Source of the DNA: Pseudomonadota bacterium
GTDB taxonomy: Bacteria; Bdellovibrionota_C; UBA2361; SZUA-149; DAOLCO01
Assembly (NCBI GenBank): GCA_027487795.1
Contig: JAIYCX010000028.1
Location: 1 to 64,000 of the forward strand
Reading direction: 5' to 3'
Length of the DNA: 64,000 nt
Shown here: piece after piece, positions 15,716 through 24,728 of the stretch
Numbering within the stretch: position 1 is the first letter of the stretch
Layout: each line of letters begins with the position of its first letter
Position numbers and translations under genes: made by a program
Notes under the pieces: model-generated
What the model was told of the DNA's origin: nothing
Seen by the model: the letters and a program-made list of their open reading frames with translations, nothing else
Database searches by the model: none

Positions 15716-18404
15716 CTTCAGCTTTATTACTTACATAGCCTAATAGATGTGAATTAGTACTCGTATCATCTCTAGCGACTTGCACAAGAGATCGAACATC
15801 GATAATTAAACCAATATCTCCATTTGGCATAATTGCGCAACCTGCCACACCTTTTTGACTTTCAAACATAGGTCCGAGGTTCTTAATAACAGTCTGACAA
15901 CTTCCGATGATACCATCAATCAAGAAAGCAACTTGCTCTCCTGAATTTTCAACAATTGTGATGATTCCATCTGAAGGTTCAACTATTCCATCTTCAATAT
16001 TAAATACTTCTGATAATCTAAATAATGGTAGATGCCTTCCTCTAAAATGAAAAGTTTCTCCAGAATGCAAAGTAGTTCCTATCATTTCAGGTGTTGGACG
16101 CATTAATTCAACAATAGATAATGTTGGAAGAATGAATTTTTCTTTTCCTACTAATGCTTCAATACCTTCGATAATAGCTAAAGTAAGCGGTAGCTCTATA
16201 GTAAATGTTGTACCTTCTCCTAAAACAGATTTAATTCTTACTCTTCCTCTCATTCCCTCTATATTATTTCTAACCACATCCATACCAACACCTCTACCAG
16301 AAATATCAGTTACTTTTTCAGCAGTAGAAAAACCTGGAGCAAATATTAGCTCCATTATTTCCTGATCAGTTAGCTTCTGAGATGGATCAATTATCTCCTT
16401 TTCTATAGCTTTAGCTAATAATTTTTTAGGATCTAGTCCTTTTCCATCATCTCTTATAGTAATGACAATATTTCCACCTTCATGAGAAGCACTAAGTTCA
16501 ATAAGACCCGCTCTAGGCTTACCTAAAGCTTCTCTATCATTAGGCATTTCAATTCCATGATCTAGTGAATTTCTCACCATATGCATTAGTGGATCACCTA
16601 GTCTTTCAATCACATTTCGATCAAGTTCAGTATCTTCTCCCTTTAGTTGAAAAGAAATTTCCTTGCCTAATTTTTTACTAGTATCCCAAACTAATCTTGA
16701 TAACTTCTGGAATAATCCTTTAACTGGATCTAGCCTCATGGACATTCCAATATCTTGAAGTTCCCTTGAGAACTTTTCTACCTGATCAGACATTCTCATA
16801 ATATCTTCATCAGTTGACATAGACTCTCTACATTTTCTAACTAACATTGAAGAATAGATCACCATTTCTCCGATCATCTCTCCTAAGGAGTCTAATCTTT
16901 CTGTATCAATTTTTACAAAAGTCTTAGCGACTGCGTTTTCTTTTTGATTATTAGCTTTTGCTCCAGATGATTTTTCTTTTGCATTAACTTCGGATGACTC
17001 AACATGTATTTCTTCTGAAAGTGCTTTAGTAGGAGCTTTGTCAATTTCTGGGATAATTGCAGGCTTAGATTCTACAGGTGCTGATTCCACGATAGTCTTA
17101 GGTGCAGCTGCACCCATTGGCTTTCCTTCAAAGAAAGCTTTTACATCGATTACAAAAGCTGTTACCTCGGCATCTCTCTGAACTCTACCACCTTCGTTCA
17201 ATGCTTTTTGAGCTACTTTTAATAATCTTTTTTCGATATCAACGTATCTTAAGACTAATTCTTTTAGATCTTCGCAAAAAGTTCTTTTACCTGAACGTGC
17301 TTCATCTAAAATATTTTCTAGTAAATGTGAAGACTCATTAATTTCTTTTAAATTAAAATATGAGGAAGTACCTTTTAATGAATGAACTCCTCTAAAGACA
17401 GTATCAATGTCTTCAGGAGAAAAACCATCTTGTCTTTCTAAGAGTATGCTTTCTACTGCTTGTAAATGATCTTCTGCTTCTGCAATAAATTCTGATAACA
17501 TTTCCGCATCAGCTTCTATTATATAAAATTCAGCTGGATCTTGAGATTTAGGACTTTCTTCTTTAGCAGCAGGAGTAGCAATCGGTGCCACTGGTATCGC
17601 AGCGACTGGTACATCTTCGACAATTGCAGTTTTAACTTCGGCCAATACTGGTGCTGCTTCTGTAATTCTAGCAGAAAGTAAAGATAAAGCAGCTTTTAAT
17701 CTTTCCTCCTTCGGATAATCTGTTCCAGATGCTAATAGTTGAAGAGTAGTTAAAATCCACTCGGAAAGGCTCATTAGAGGATCTACTAATGAATCAATCT
17801 CTTCTGTGTTAACTGAAATAAAAACTTTTTCAGCTACTTCTGATAAATCATCTATACCTAATTCACGACAATCAGATAATAATTTTAAAAAATAGTTCTC
17901 TACAGATTCCTTAACTATTTCTTTCGGAGTACCAACATTCAGTTGAATCTCGCTTAATTGATTTTTAATATCATTTACTAAATCTAAATGTAGAGAAAAC
18001 ATTCCTTCATAAGGATTTTGAAGTTTTTCTTCAACGACCTCTACAGGAGCAGAATCTTTTAATTTAGAGTCAACTTCGTTTGGAAATAAACTATTTCCAG
18101 CATTTGCTAAAAATGCTTGAGATGCTGCTGCAAAATCTTTTAAATTTTCGTATATCTCTTCTTTAGGTTTAGTTTTAGATTTTTCTAAAATTTGAGATGC
18201 TGATAATTTTATTCTTTGATTTTCTTCTATGTTTATTGCAAGAATAATTTGTCTCAAAGATTCAAGTGCAGCTTCATAACCTACAGAATCCTCAAGGTCT
18301 AACATCACGAGCAATAATGATAGCTCGTCTATTTTTTCATTCAAAATTGCAGACTCTGAATTTGAATTCTGCTGATTTACTATAATGTTATCTTCTGTCT
18401 CCAC
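15693..18404 (-). CDS. cheA: CheA chemotaxis histidine kinase with long N-terminal region
   Basis: A 903-residue protein. The histidine phosphotransfer domain is at about 295-420 with H341 (RGVHSLKGTSSYF). Dimerisation (about 490-560), an ATPase domain (MHMVRNSLDHGIE N-box, DDGKGLD and FAPGFST) and a C-terminal CheW-like coupling domain (about 760-890) follow. Unlike most CheA proteins the Hpt domain is not at the N-terminus: about 290 helical, acidic residues precede it with no obvious family. No separate P2 CheY-binding domain is evident. It is the first gene of the che operon. No cheW or receptor gene is in the window. Confidence 0.95.
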   Translation of the reverse strand: METEDNIIVNQQNSNSESAILNEKIDELSLLLVMLDLEDSVGYEAALESLRQIILAINIEENQRIKLSASQILEKSKTKPKEEIYENLKDFAAASQAFLANAGNSLFPNEVDSKLKDSAPVEVVEEKLQNPYEGMFSLHLDLVNDIKNQLSEIQLNVGTPKEIVKESVENYFLKLLSDCRELGIDDLSEVAEKVFISVNTEEIDSLVDPLMSLSEWILTTLQLLASGTDYPKEERLKAALSLLSARITEAAPVLAEVKTAIVEDVPVAAIPVAPIATPAAKEESPKSQDPAEFYIIEADAEMLSEFIAEAEDHLQAVESILLERQDGFSPEDIDTVFRGVHSLKGTSSYFNLKEINESSHLLENILDEARSGKRTFCEDLKELVLRYVDIEKRLLKVAQKALNEGGRVQRDAEVTAFVIDVKAFFEGKPMGAAAPKTIVESAPVESKPAIIPEIDKAPTKALSEEIHVESSEVNAKEKSSGAKANNQKENAVAKTFVKIDTERLDSLGEMIGEMVIYSSMLVRKCRESMSTDEDIMRMSDQVEKFSRELQDIGMSMRLDPVKGLFQKLSRLVWDTSKKLGKEISFQLKGEDTELDRNVIERLGDPLMHMVRNSLDHGIEMPNDREALGKPRAGLIELSASHEGGNIVITIRDDGKGLDPKKLLAKAIEKEIIDPSQKLTDQEIMELIFAPGFSTAEKVTDISGRGVGMDVVRNNIEGMRGRVRIKSVLGEGTTFTIELPLTLAIIEGIEALVGKEKFILPTLSIVELMRPTPEMIGTTLHSGETFHFRGRHLPLFRLSEVFNIEDGIVEPSDGIITIVENSGEQVAFLIDGIIGSCQTVIKNLGPMFESQKGVAGCAIMPNGDIGLIIDVRSLVQVARDDTSTNSHLLGYVSNKAEVGGYSLA

Positions 18405-18549
18405 CTTTCAGCCCCTCTATATTTAACTATATTTTTTAGTTACTGAAATGCTTTAAAGCACTTCCAAGGGTAGTATCGACAGAATACGCTAATTTATTTA
18501 CATAATAATTTTTATAATAGAGTTTTTTTCAAAAGTAAATCCCTATTAT

Positions 18550-19770
18550 TTATAAGACCTTAGTTAACCTACTAACGGCCTCAAGAATGTTTTCCCTTGA
18601 ATTAAAAGAAGAAAATCTAATATGACCTTCTCCACAGGGACCAAAACCAACCCCAGGAGTAGCTACTACTTGAGCCTCTTTAAGAATTTGATCAAAAAAC
18701 TGCCAAGAATCTTTACCTGTTTTTACCCAAACATAAGGAGCGTTTACTCCCCCAGAACAAGTATAACCCTTAGAAGTAAATAAATCCCTGAGTATTTTTG
18801 CATTCTCCATGTAATGCTTTATCAACGCTGCTACTTCTAACTTACCTTGTTCAGAGTATACTGCTTCAGCTGCTTTTTGTACTGGATAAGAAACTCCATT
18901 AAATTTTGTTGATTGCCTTCTCATCCATAGCTGATGCAAAGAAAACTTTTCTCCCTGAGTATCCATTAGATATAATTCTTTTGGCACAACAGTAAATGCA
19001 CATCTAGTACCAGTAAAGCCGGCAGTTTTAGAAAAACTTCTAAACTCAACTGCTACTTCTCTTGCACAAGGTATTTCATAAATACTTCTTGGCACATCAG
19101 GCTCCGAAATAAATGCAAAATAAGCTGCATCAAACATAATTATAGAATTATTAGCTTTTGCATATGCTACCCATTCAGCTAATTGAGCTTTGGAAAAAGT
19201 TGCGCCTGTTGGATTGTTAGGTGAACATAGATAAATTAAATCAGCATGAGTACTTGGAATACTAGGACAGAAGTTATTATCTGAGGTCGAATCTAAGTAA
19301 GTGATATTCGAGAAGTGACCTGCATTTTCTTTGCCTGCTCTACCTGCCATAATATTAGAATCAAGATAGACTGGATAAACAGGATCAGGAATCGCAACTT
19401 TAGTGTCTAAAGAAAATAATTCTTGAAAATTACCACTATCACACTTAGAACCGTCACTTACAAAAATTTCATCTGCTGAGATCTCAAGTCCAAGACTTTG
19501 ATAATCATTCTTTGCTATTGCTTCCCTGAGAAAAGCATAGCCTTGCTCAGGGCCATATCCTTTAAAAGTAGAGGCAACTCCCATCTCATCTACTGCAAGT
19601 TTAAATGCCTCTCTACATGAAGCAGGTAAAGGTTCTGTTACATCTCCTATGCCAAGTCTAATAATTTTCGCTTCTGGATTTTCGGCTGAAAAATTTCTTA
19701 CTTTCTCAGCAATTTGAGAAAATAAGTAGGATTGTTTTAGATCTTTGTAATTAGGATTTAATAGAGCCAT
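18550..19770 (-). CDS. dapL: LL-diaminopimelate aminotransferase
   Basis: A 406-residue fold-type I PLP aminotransferase. The PLP lysine is K248 in [13 protein letters not shown]. Family features include the start [35 protein letters not shown] and [14 protein letters not shown]. DapL converts tetrahydrodipicolinate to LL-diaminopimelate directly, a short lysine/peptidoglycan route. The gene lies 145 bases after cheA's start on the same strand and 18 bases after the glycosyltransferase, so it may be the end of that transcript. Assignment is firm because these motifs separate DapL from other aminotransferases. Confidence 0.94.
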   Translation of the reverse strand: MALLNPNYKDLKQSYLFSQIAEKVRNFSAENPEAKIIRLGIGDVTEPLPASCREAFKLAVDEMGVASTFKGYGPEQGYAFLREAIAKNDYQSLGLEISADEIFVSDGSKCDSGNFQELFSLDTKVAIPDPVYPVYLDSNIMAGRAGKENAGHFSNITYLDSTSDNNFCPSIPSTHADLIYLCSPNNPTGATFSKAQLAEWVAYAKANNSIIMFDAAYFAFISEPDVPRSIYEIPCAREVAVEFRSFSKTAGFTGTRCAFTVVPKELYLMDTQGEKFSLHQLWMRRQSTKFNGVSYPVQKAAEAVYSEQGKLEVAALIKHYMENAKILRDLFTSKGYTCSGGVNAPYVWVKTGKDSWQFFDQILKEAQVVATPGVGFGPCGEGHIRFSSFNSRENILEAVSRLTKVL

Positions 19771-19788
19771 ATGAGTAAATTTTTATTT

Positions 19789-20838
19789 TTATAATAGATG
19801 TTTAATAAATGTTTCTGCGATAGAATTCCAGTCGTTCAGTAAAACTCCGGTTGAAGACTTCTTTGATATACTTTCATAGAGCTCCGTATTTTTAAGTAGC
19901 TCGTTAAAAGTATTAGCAATATCTTCGATTTCACATATAATTCCTGAGCCTATTCTCTTAACTTCAGAAGCAACAAAACCACTGTCTGATAAAGTAACTA
20001 AGGGCTTAGCGCTGCCGCATGCTTCATATGTTACGAAGCCATAGTCTTCATCAAATGGCCCATAGTATACAGAAAAGCAGTTAGCATATAAGTCCAAAAG
20101 TGCTTCCTCTGAAATACCTTCAAGGAAACTTATTCTTTCATTTGCGATTTGATGTTTATTGATTAGAGTATTTAAGTAATCTTTATAACCAGGCTCATCA
20201 GGACGACCGACGATAACTAACTTTAAATTATGTGATATTTTTGGTAAGGCCTCTATTATTAGATCGACTCTTTTTGGAGTACAAAGCCTTCCAACATAAA
20301 GAATATAATCTCCTTTTATACCAGTTTTAAATTTCTTATCCCAAGGCAAAGGTGGATGAAGTACTTTTGATTGTAGCTTATTAAAATCGAGAAGGCGAGC
20401 AGTCACATTCTCTGAGATTGTATAAATTTCTTTGCTTTCACTTAAAGCAGTATTATCTCCCCGAATAATAGCACTACGAATAGACTCATCTACTGCGCCG
20501 AAATCTCCATACTTTGTACCTACTAATTCATAAGCTTGCCTGTGTTGATGTAATAACCATGGTATCTTACAATCATGCTTAACGTAGTACGAAGGAAATT
20601 TCAATGGAATAACCATATCTATTTTTCGTCCCGAAACAAAAGATAGATCTTGAGCTCTCCAAAGGGCTGCTTGTTCAATAAGTTTAGTTTTAGGTTCTGG
20701 AAAGAAAGGGATAGAAAAAAGATCCGCTTCATGGCCAAGTTTATTAAAACTAGAAATTAATTTCTCTGTCAGTAACTCAGCACCGCCTCTAGAAAATGGA
20801 ATTGAAGGTGCTAATACTAGAATGGACTTCTTTTTCAT
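19789..20838 (-). CDS. Family GT4-type glycosyltransferase
   Basis: A 349-residue GT-B glycosyltransferase. The N-terminal glycine loop is PSIPFSRGGAELL. The C-terminal donor-binding half has ILYVGRLCTPKRVDLIIEAL, VGRPDE and the EX7E-like stretch GPFDEDYGFVTYEACGSAKP. Such enzymes move activated sugars to lipids or proteins. It is 16 bases downstream of a small coiled-coil gene that shares a module with another surface-glycan gene in this window, and near the flagellin genes, so flagellin or envelope glycosylation is plausible. The acceptor is unknown. Confidence 0.85.
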   Translation of the reverse strand: MKKKSILVLAPSIPFSRGGAELLTEKLISSFNKLGHEADLFSIPFFPEPKTKLIEQAALWRAQDLSFVSGRKIDMVIPLKFPSYYVKHDCKIPWLLHQHRQAYELVGTKYGDFGAVDESIRSAIIRGDNTALSESKEIYTISENVTARLLDFNKLQSKVLHPPLPWDKKFKTGIKGDYILYVGRLCTPKRVDLIIEALPKISHNLKLVIVGRPDEPGYKDYLNTLINKHQIANERISFLEGISEEALLDLYANCFSVYYGPFDEDYGFVTYEACGSAKPLVTLSDSGFVASEVKRIGSGIICEIEDIANTFNELLKNTELYESISKKSSTGVLLNDWNSIAETFIKHLL

Positions 20839-20854
20839 AAAAATTAGACTGTTG

Positions 20855-21331
20855 CTATTTAGTAGCTTTCAAACACTCTATTATAGAGTCATATCTTCTT
20901 TCAAAATTTGAAAATTCACTGTCCACTTTATTAACAGTGCTCCAAAATATTTCTCCGTCTCTATGATCTATATATTGAGAAAGTTTATTACATAACCTAA
21001 CCATTTCGGCTTGATAAGTTTTTTCTCTCTCTAGATATTCCTTGAATATAACATTAAATAAAAATGCCTGTAATTTTCTTTTAAAAAAACATATTACTGG
21101 GCCTAGTACCCTTCTATGCGAGGTATATTCCGTTCTCTGATCCCAGTTATTCCAATTTAGATTTATATATCTTAATTCATCAGAGGTCAGAGGGCAGCTA
21201 TTAGCTTGCTGACTATAAGACTTGTATGACATTGAATAAGGCTTAGTATGTGGCTTATCGATTGTTTCAATTTCATTTAAAAGCCTTGCTTTTAAATGTT
21301 TAAGTTGATCTTTAAGTTTTTGGTTTTCCAT
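20855..21331 (-). CDS. Small coiled-coil protein with glycan-gene-associated module
   Basis: A 158-residue protein with no signal peptide. Residues 1-30 are a helix. The central stretch TSHRRVLGPVICFFKRKLQA is a motif often seen N-terminal to glycosyltransferase or methyltransferase domains in polysaccharide loci, and is followed by helices that would form a coiled coil. The protein at 58153-58551 carries the same arrangement (KSHRPIIGKIIIFTKKAVW). It is 16 bases upstream of a GT4 glycosyltransferase, suggesting the two work together. Probable role: membrane-proximal scaffold or adaptor (inference). Confidence 0.55.
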   Translation of the reverse strand: MENQKLKDQLKHLKARLLNEIETIDKPHTKPYSMSYKSYSQQANSCPLTSDELRYINLNWNNWDQRTEYTSHRRVLGPVICFFKRKLQAFLFNVIFKEYLEREKTYQAEMVRLCNKLSQYIDHRDGEIFWSTVNKVDSEFSNFERRYDSIIECLKATK

Positions 21332-21392
21332 TAAATTTAACTTACTTATTATATAAAAATAAGTAATAACAGAAATTGTATTTATCTAAAAT

Positions 21393-21419
21393 AAAAAAGG
21401 ACCCATAAAGGGTCCTTTT
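21393..21419 (-). terminator. Intrinsic terminator of flagellin gene 1
   Basis: aaaaggaccc (21395-21404) pairs perfectly with gggtcctttt (21410-21419) across a 5-base loop. On the minus strand it ends in a T-run. It lies 27 bases after the flagellin stop. Confidence 0.85.
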
Positions 21420-21445
21420 AATAAATACTTCTATTTCTTCTATAG

Positions 21446-22300
21446 TTAATTTAGAAGAGATAGGGCTAGGGCTGGCTGTTGATTCGCCTGACCTAATATT
21501 GCAGCTCCAGCTTGTTGTAAGATATTTAATCTTGTCAACTTCGCTGCTTCTTCAGCCACGTCTACGTCTCTTATTTGACTTTCCGCCGCTGTAAAGTTTT
21601 CTCTCGCAACTTGTAGATTATTTATCGCTACGTTAAGTCGACTTTCCGCCGCTCCTAAAGTACCTCTACTTGTTGTAAGTGAGCTAATCGCAGTCTTTAC
21701 CGCATCTAGTGCACTTAATGCCGCGCCCTGTCCACCAGAACCAGCTGCATTTAATGAGAAAGTTAATACTTCAGAAGCAGTTCCGAGACCTAAGGACTGT
21801 AAAGTACCTTGAGTTCCCGTAAACGATATCTGAGAGTTAGCTCCAGAATCAAATCCTACTTGAAGAGATACAGAAGATCCACCAGAAAGTAGTTGAATTC
21901 CGTTAAAAGAAGTAGTTCTCGCGATACGTGTTATTTCAGAACCTAAAGATGAAAACTCGTTTTGTAGAGCGGATCTTTGAGTTCCTGATAAAGTACCGTT
22001 TGCACTTTGTTCAGCCAATTCACCCATTCTCTGAAGAACGTTTCCTATTTCATTTAACGCTCCGTCAGATATACTAATTAAAGAAATACCATCATTCGCG
22101 TTTCTTATCGCGACTGAAGCTATTCTTGAATCAGCTCTTAGTGAATCTGCAATTGCTAATCCCGCAGCATCGTCCTTAGCTCTAACGATTCTCAAACCTG
22201 AAGATAGCTTTTCGAATGTTTGTCTTAGGTCTGCGCTTGATTGTCCTAACCTTCTTTGAGCATTCAAAGAAGCGATGTTAGTATTAATGGTAATGGCCAT
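21446..22300 (-). CDS. fliC: Flagellin 1 (short type)
   Basis: A 284-residue flagellin. The conserved D0/D1 helices are at both ends: NIASLNAQRRLGQS, then LSSGLRIVRAKDDAAGLAIA, and at the C-terminus INNLQVARENFTAAESQIRD with QANQQP and LLN at the very end. The central part is minimal, so there is essentially no variable D2/D3 domain. It polymerises into the filament after export by the flagellar type III apparatus. It differs from flagellin 2 at about 15 positions. It has its own terminator and a leader closely similar to that of flagellin 2. Confidence 0.97.
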   Translation of the reverse strand: MAITINTNIASLNAQRRLGQSSADLRQTFEKLSSGLRIVRAKDDAAGLAIADSLRADSRIASVAIRNANDGISLISISDGALNEIGNVLQRMGELAEQSANGTLSGTQRSALQNEFSSLGSEITRIARTTSFNGIQLLSGGSSVSLQVGFDSGANSQISFTGTQGTLQSLGLGTASEVLTFSLNAAGSGGQGAALSALDAVKTAISSLTTSRGTLGAAESRLNVAINNLQVARENFTAAESQIRDVDVAEEAAKLTRLNILQQAGAAILGQANQQPALALSLLN

Positions 22301-22321
22301 AGTTTTCCTCCTTGAAACTAT
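22298..22321 (-). promoter_or_regulatory. Shine-Dalgarno hairpin in flagellin 1 leader
   Basis: On the minus strand atagttt and aaactat form a 7-bp stem that presents caagg-agga in the loop; the loop contains the ribosome binding site and the 3' arm runs into the ATG. A GGA in a hairpin loop over the SD is the arrangement recognised by CsrA in other bacteria. The identical 23-base sequence precedes flagellin 2. Confidence 0.55.
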
Positions 22322-22380
22322 TACCTCTTAGATATTACTTCCCTCACAACAATACGCTCTCAGAACGCCCACTTTCCCAA

Positions 22381-22408
22381 CAAATATACCAAGGGGTACA
22401 ACAGTTTT
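22381..22408 (-). promoter_or_regulatory. Conserved upstream block of flagellin 1
   Basis: The block aactgttgtaccccttggta followed by tattt (minus strand), about 80-108 bases before the start, recurs at 23532-23558 before flagellin 2. The sequence between block and leader is not conserved. This is the likely promoter, but it does not match the textbook sigma-28 or sigma-54 consensus well, so I leave the sigma factor open. Confidence 0.45.
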
Positions 22409-22539
22409 TTTGTTCCTAAAATTCATTGCAAATGCAACTTAAGGAGTTAATCGGTAGGAAATAAAAAAAGCTTTAGTAATATTTCTTACCAAAGTATGTT
22501 TTTTTGTTTTTTTAATAATTTTTATAAAAATTCAATAAA

Positions 22540-22564
22540 AAAAGGACCCGTATAGGGTCCTTTT
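22540..22564 (-). terminator. Intrinsic terminator of flagellin gene 2
   Basis: aaaaggaccc (22540-22549) pairs with gggtcctttt (22555-22564) across a 5-base loop; the stem is the same as in the flagellin 1 terminator, showing that the duplication included the 3' end. Confidence 0.85.
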
Positions 22565-22587
22565 AGATACTTCTACTGCCTCTGTAC

Positions 22588-23442
22588 TTAATTCAGAAGA
22601 GATAGAGCTAAAGAAGGCTGTTGATTTGCCTGTCCTAATATCGCTGCTCCAGCTTGTTGCAAGATATTTAATCTTGTCAACTTCGCTGCTTCTTCTGCTA
22701 CGTCTACGTCTCTTATTTGACTTTCCGCCGCTGTGAAGTTTTCTCTCGCAACTTGTAGATTATTTATTGCTACGTTAAGTCGACTTTCTGCCGCTCCTAA
22801 AGTACCTCTGCTTGTAGTTAGTGAACTAATCGCAGTCTTTACAGCATCTAGTGCACTTAATGCTGCCGCTTGTCCAGCTGCGCCTGCCGCATTTAAAGAG
22901 AAAGTTAAAACTTCAGCTGCCGTACCTAAACCAAGTGACTGAAGTGTACCTTGAGTTCCGTTAAACGATATTTGAGAGTTAACTCCAGAATCAAATCCTA
23001 CTTGAAGAGACACAGATGCTCCTCCAGATAGTAATTGAATACCGTTAAAAGAAGTAGTTCTCGCGATACGACTTATTTCCGAACCTAAAGATGCAAACTC
23101 ATTTTGTAGAGCTGATCTTTGAGTCGATGATAATGTACCGTTTGCACTTTGTTCTGATAATTCACCCATTCTCTGAAGAACGTTTCCTATTTCATTTAAC
23201 GCCCCGTCAGATATACTAATTAAAGAGATACCATCATTCGCATTTCTTATTGCGACTGAAGCTATTCTCGAATCAGCTCTTAGTGTATCTGCAATTGCAA
23301 GTCCCGCAGCATCATCCTTGGCTCTAACAATTCTTAAGCCTGATGATAGCTTTTCAAATGTTTGTCTTAAGTCTGCGCTTGATTGTCCTAACCTTCTTTG
23401 AGCATTCAGAGAAGCAATGTTAGTAGTGATAGTAATGGCCAT
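22588..23442 (-). CDS. fliC: Flagellin 2 (short type, paralogue)
   Basis: A 284-residue flagellin almost identical to flagellin 1 (about 95% by eye). Changes cluster in the middle (GAAGQA versus GSGGQG, FNGTQ versus FTGTQ). Both terminal polymerisation domains are intact. The gene pair, each with its own leader and terminator, arose by tandem duplication of a whole transcription unit and allows independent control or dosage. A third, very different flagellin lies at 62891-64000. Confidence 0.97.
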   Translation of the reverse strand: MAITITTNIASLNAQRRLGQSSADLRQTFEKLSSGLRIVRAKDDAAGLAIADTLRADSRIASVAIRNANDGISLISISDGALNEIGNVLQRMGELSEQSANGTLSSTQRSALQNEFASLGSEISRIARTTSFNGIQLLSGGASVSLQVGFDSGVNSQISFNGTQGTLQSLGLGTAAEVLTFSLNAAGAAGQAAALSALDAVKTAISSLTTSRGTLGAAESRLNVAINNLQVARENFTAAESQIRDVDVAEEAAKLTRLNILQQAGAAILGQANQQPSLALSLLN

Positions 23443-23463
23443 AGTTTTCCTCCTTGAAACTAT
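23440..23463 (-). promoter_or_regulatory. Shine-Dalgarno hairpin in flagellin 2 leader
   Basis: The same 7-bp stem and SD-bearing loop as at 22298-22321. Its exact preservation, while the rest of the 5' region has diverged, indicates selection on the leader. Confidence 0.55.
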
Positions 23464-23531
23464 TACCTCTTAGATATTTCCTCCCTACCCTACTAGCCTA
23501 CAAATGTGTGCTCCTTCAGCACCCACCACCC

Positions 23532-23558
23532 CAAATAAACTAAGGGGTAAAACAGTTT
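23532..23558 (-). promoter_or_regulatory. Conserved upstream block of flagellin 2
   Basis: The block aactgttttaccccttagt followed by ttattt (minus strand), equivalent to the block before flagellin 1 and at a similar distance (about 90-116 bases) from the start. Probable promoter; the sigma class is not clear. Confidence 0.45.
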
Positions 23559-23660
23559 AATTATTCCTTTAATTACAACTTAGAGATTACATCGACCTTT
23601 TGAGAAATAAACTTTAATCTTTTTTTACTTCAAGTACTATTTTTTAATTTTTCAAATAAA

Positions 23661-23684
23661 AAAAGGATCTTAAAAGATCCTTTT
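23661..23684 (-). terminator. Intrinsic terminator of HU gene
   Basis: aaaaggatct (23661-23670) and agatcctttt (23675-23684) form a 10-bp stem with a 4-base loop, followed on the minus strand by a T-rich stretch. It lies 43 bases after the HU-type gene. Confidence 0.8.
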
Positions 23685-23726
23685 AAAAAAGAATAAAATT
23701 CTTTTGCTATAAATTAAGCAATAAAA

Positions 23727-24086
23727 TTAAAGTACTGCTTCTTTTAAAGCCTTACTAGGAGTAAGACGTACTCTTTTCTTTGCCTTAATCTTTATAACTT
23801 CACCAGTTGCAGGATTTCTTCCCATTCTAGCTTTTGACTGTCTAACTTGAAGTTTCCCAATACCAGGAAGCATGATTTTATATCCTTTCTTTAATGCAGC
23901 ATGCACCATTCCAGAAAAACCATCATATACTATCTTAGCTTGCTTCTTATTTTCTAATCCACAGCTTTCAAAAATAGCTTCGATCAATTCACCTTGTGTG
24001 TATTGAACTCCATTCTTAGGTTTTGAAACCTTTACTACTTTTGCCTTTACAGGTGCTACTTTTGCGGTTGCTTTACTTGTTGCCAA
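23727..24086 (-). CDS. HU/IHF-family DNA-binding protein with basic N-terminal tail
   Basis: A 119-residue protein. Residues about 28-119 are an HU/IHF fold: QGELIEAIFESCGL, the core MLPGIGKLQV, and the DNA arm MGRNPATGEVIKIKAKKRVR. The first ~27 residues are a Lys/Ala/Val-rich tail (KATAKVAPVKAKVVKVSK) not found in standard 90-residue HU, resembling histone-H1-like tails in some other lineages. It would compact or bend DNA in the nucleoid. It is monocistronic with its own terminator. Confidence 0.88.
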   Translation of the reverse strand: MATSKATAKVAPVKAKVVKVSKPKNGVQYTQGELIEAIFESCGLENKKQAKIVYDGFSGMVHAALKKGYKIMLPGIGKLQVRQSKARMGRNPATGEVIKIKAKKRVRLTPSKALKEAVL

Positions 24087-24155
24087 TTTTGACCTCCAAT
24101 CATTATTTTACAAAGCTTTTATATTGCAAAGAAGTATCCGTATTCTTCAATGTTT

Positions 24156-24722
24156 TCAAGTATTAATTTTACTAAAACCAATTAAAATATGATCCAAAAG
24201 CTTTTTCCCTAATTCAGTGATAGCTAAAATCTCTATTTTCCTTTGTTCTTTAATATCATCTTGTGATTCTGAGGTAGATAAATAAGAAAAATTTAGATTG
24301 ATATCGAAGATAAAATTAGGGTCAGAGACTAAATCATACCATTCGATTATATTATATCGGCGATCGAATTTACCAGACAGAGAGTCTGTGGATAAGTCAA
24401 AAATTTCATTATAATCAAAGGAACTATTAGTTCTTTGATCTGCCGCTTGCGCTATTCTATAAATATCACAGTGCCTAACAATTACTTTTTTTGCTGTTTC
24501 GTCAGTAAACTCGTATTCATTACAAATAGCATAACTCGGGCTAGTTACTATCTCTTGATACCCCAAAGCCCTAATTAAAAAACTAGAAAAGGTAGTTTTA
24601 CCGGAACCTAGCGGACCTGATAGTCCTATATTAAGGCCCACCTTAGTAATGCGGGCTAACATATTTGCTAAATCTTCTAGTTCGCTAAGACCAAGCTCAA
24701 AAATAAAGCTTTTCTCGTCCAA
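24156..24722 (-). CDS. tsaE: TsaE, ATPase of the tRNA t6A synthesis complex
   Basis: A 188-residue P-loop protein with Walker A GPLGSGKTTF and the TsaE motifs VTSPSYAICNEYEF and HCDIYRI. It works with TsaB/TsaD in threonylcarbamoyl-adenosine formation at tRNA position 37. It lies 6 bases downstream of glmM on the same strand, so it is in that operon. About 30 residues longer than minimal family members because of a C-terminal addition. Confidence 0.9.
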   Translation of the reverse strand: MDEKSFIFELGLSELEDLANMLARITKVGLNIGLSGPLGSGKTTFSSFLIRALGYQEIVTSPSYAICNEYEFTDETAKKVIVRHCDIYRIAQAADQRTNSSFDYNEIFDLSTDSLSGKFDRRYNIIEWYDLVSDPNFIFDINLNFSYLSTSESQDDIKEQRKIEILAITELGKKLLDHILIGFSKINT

Positions 24723-24728
24723 GATCTA

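Noticed and set aside
22381..23558. Sigma-54 promoters for the flagellin genes
   Set aside because: No TGGCAC-N5-TTGC element occurs in the shared upstream block; the sigma factor is left open.
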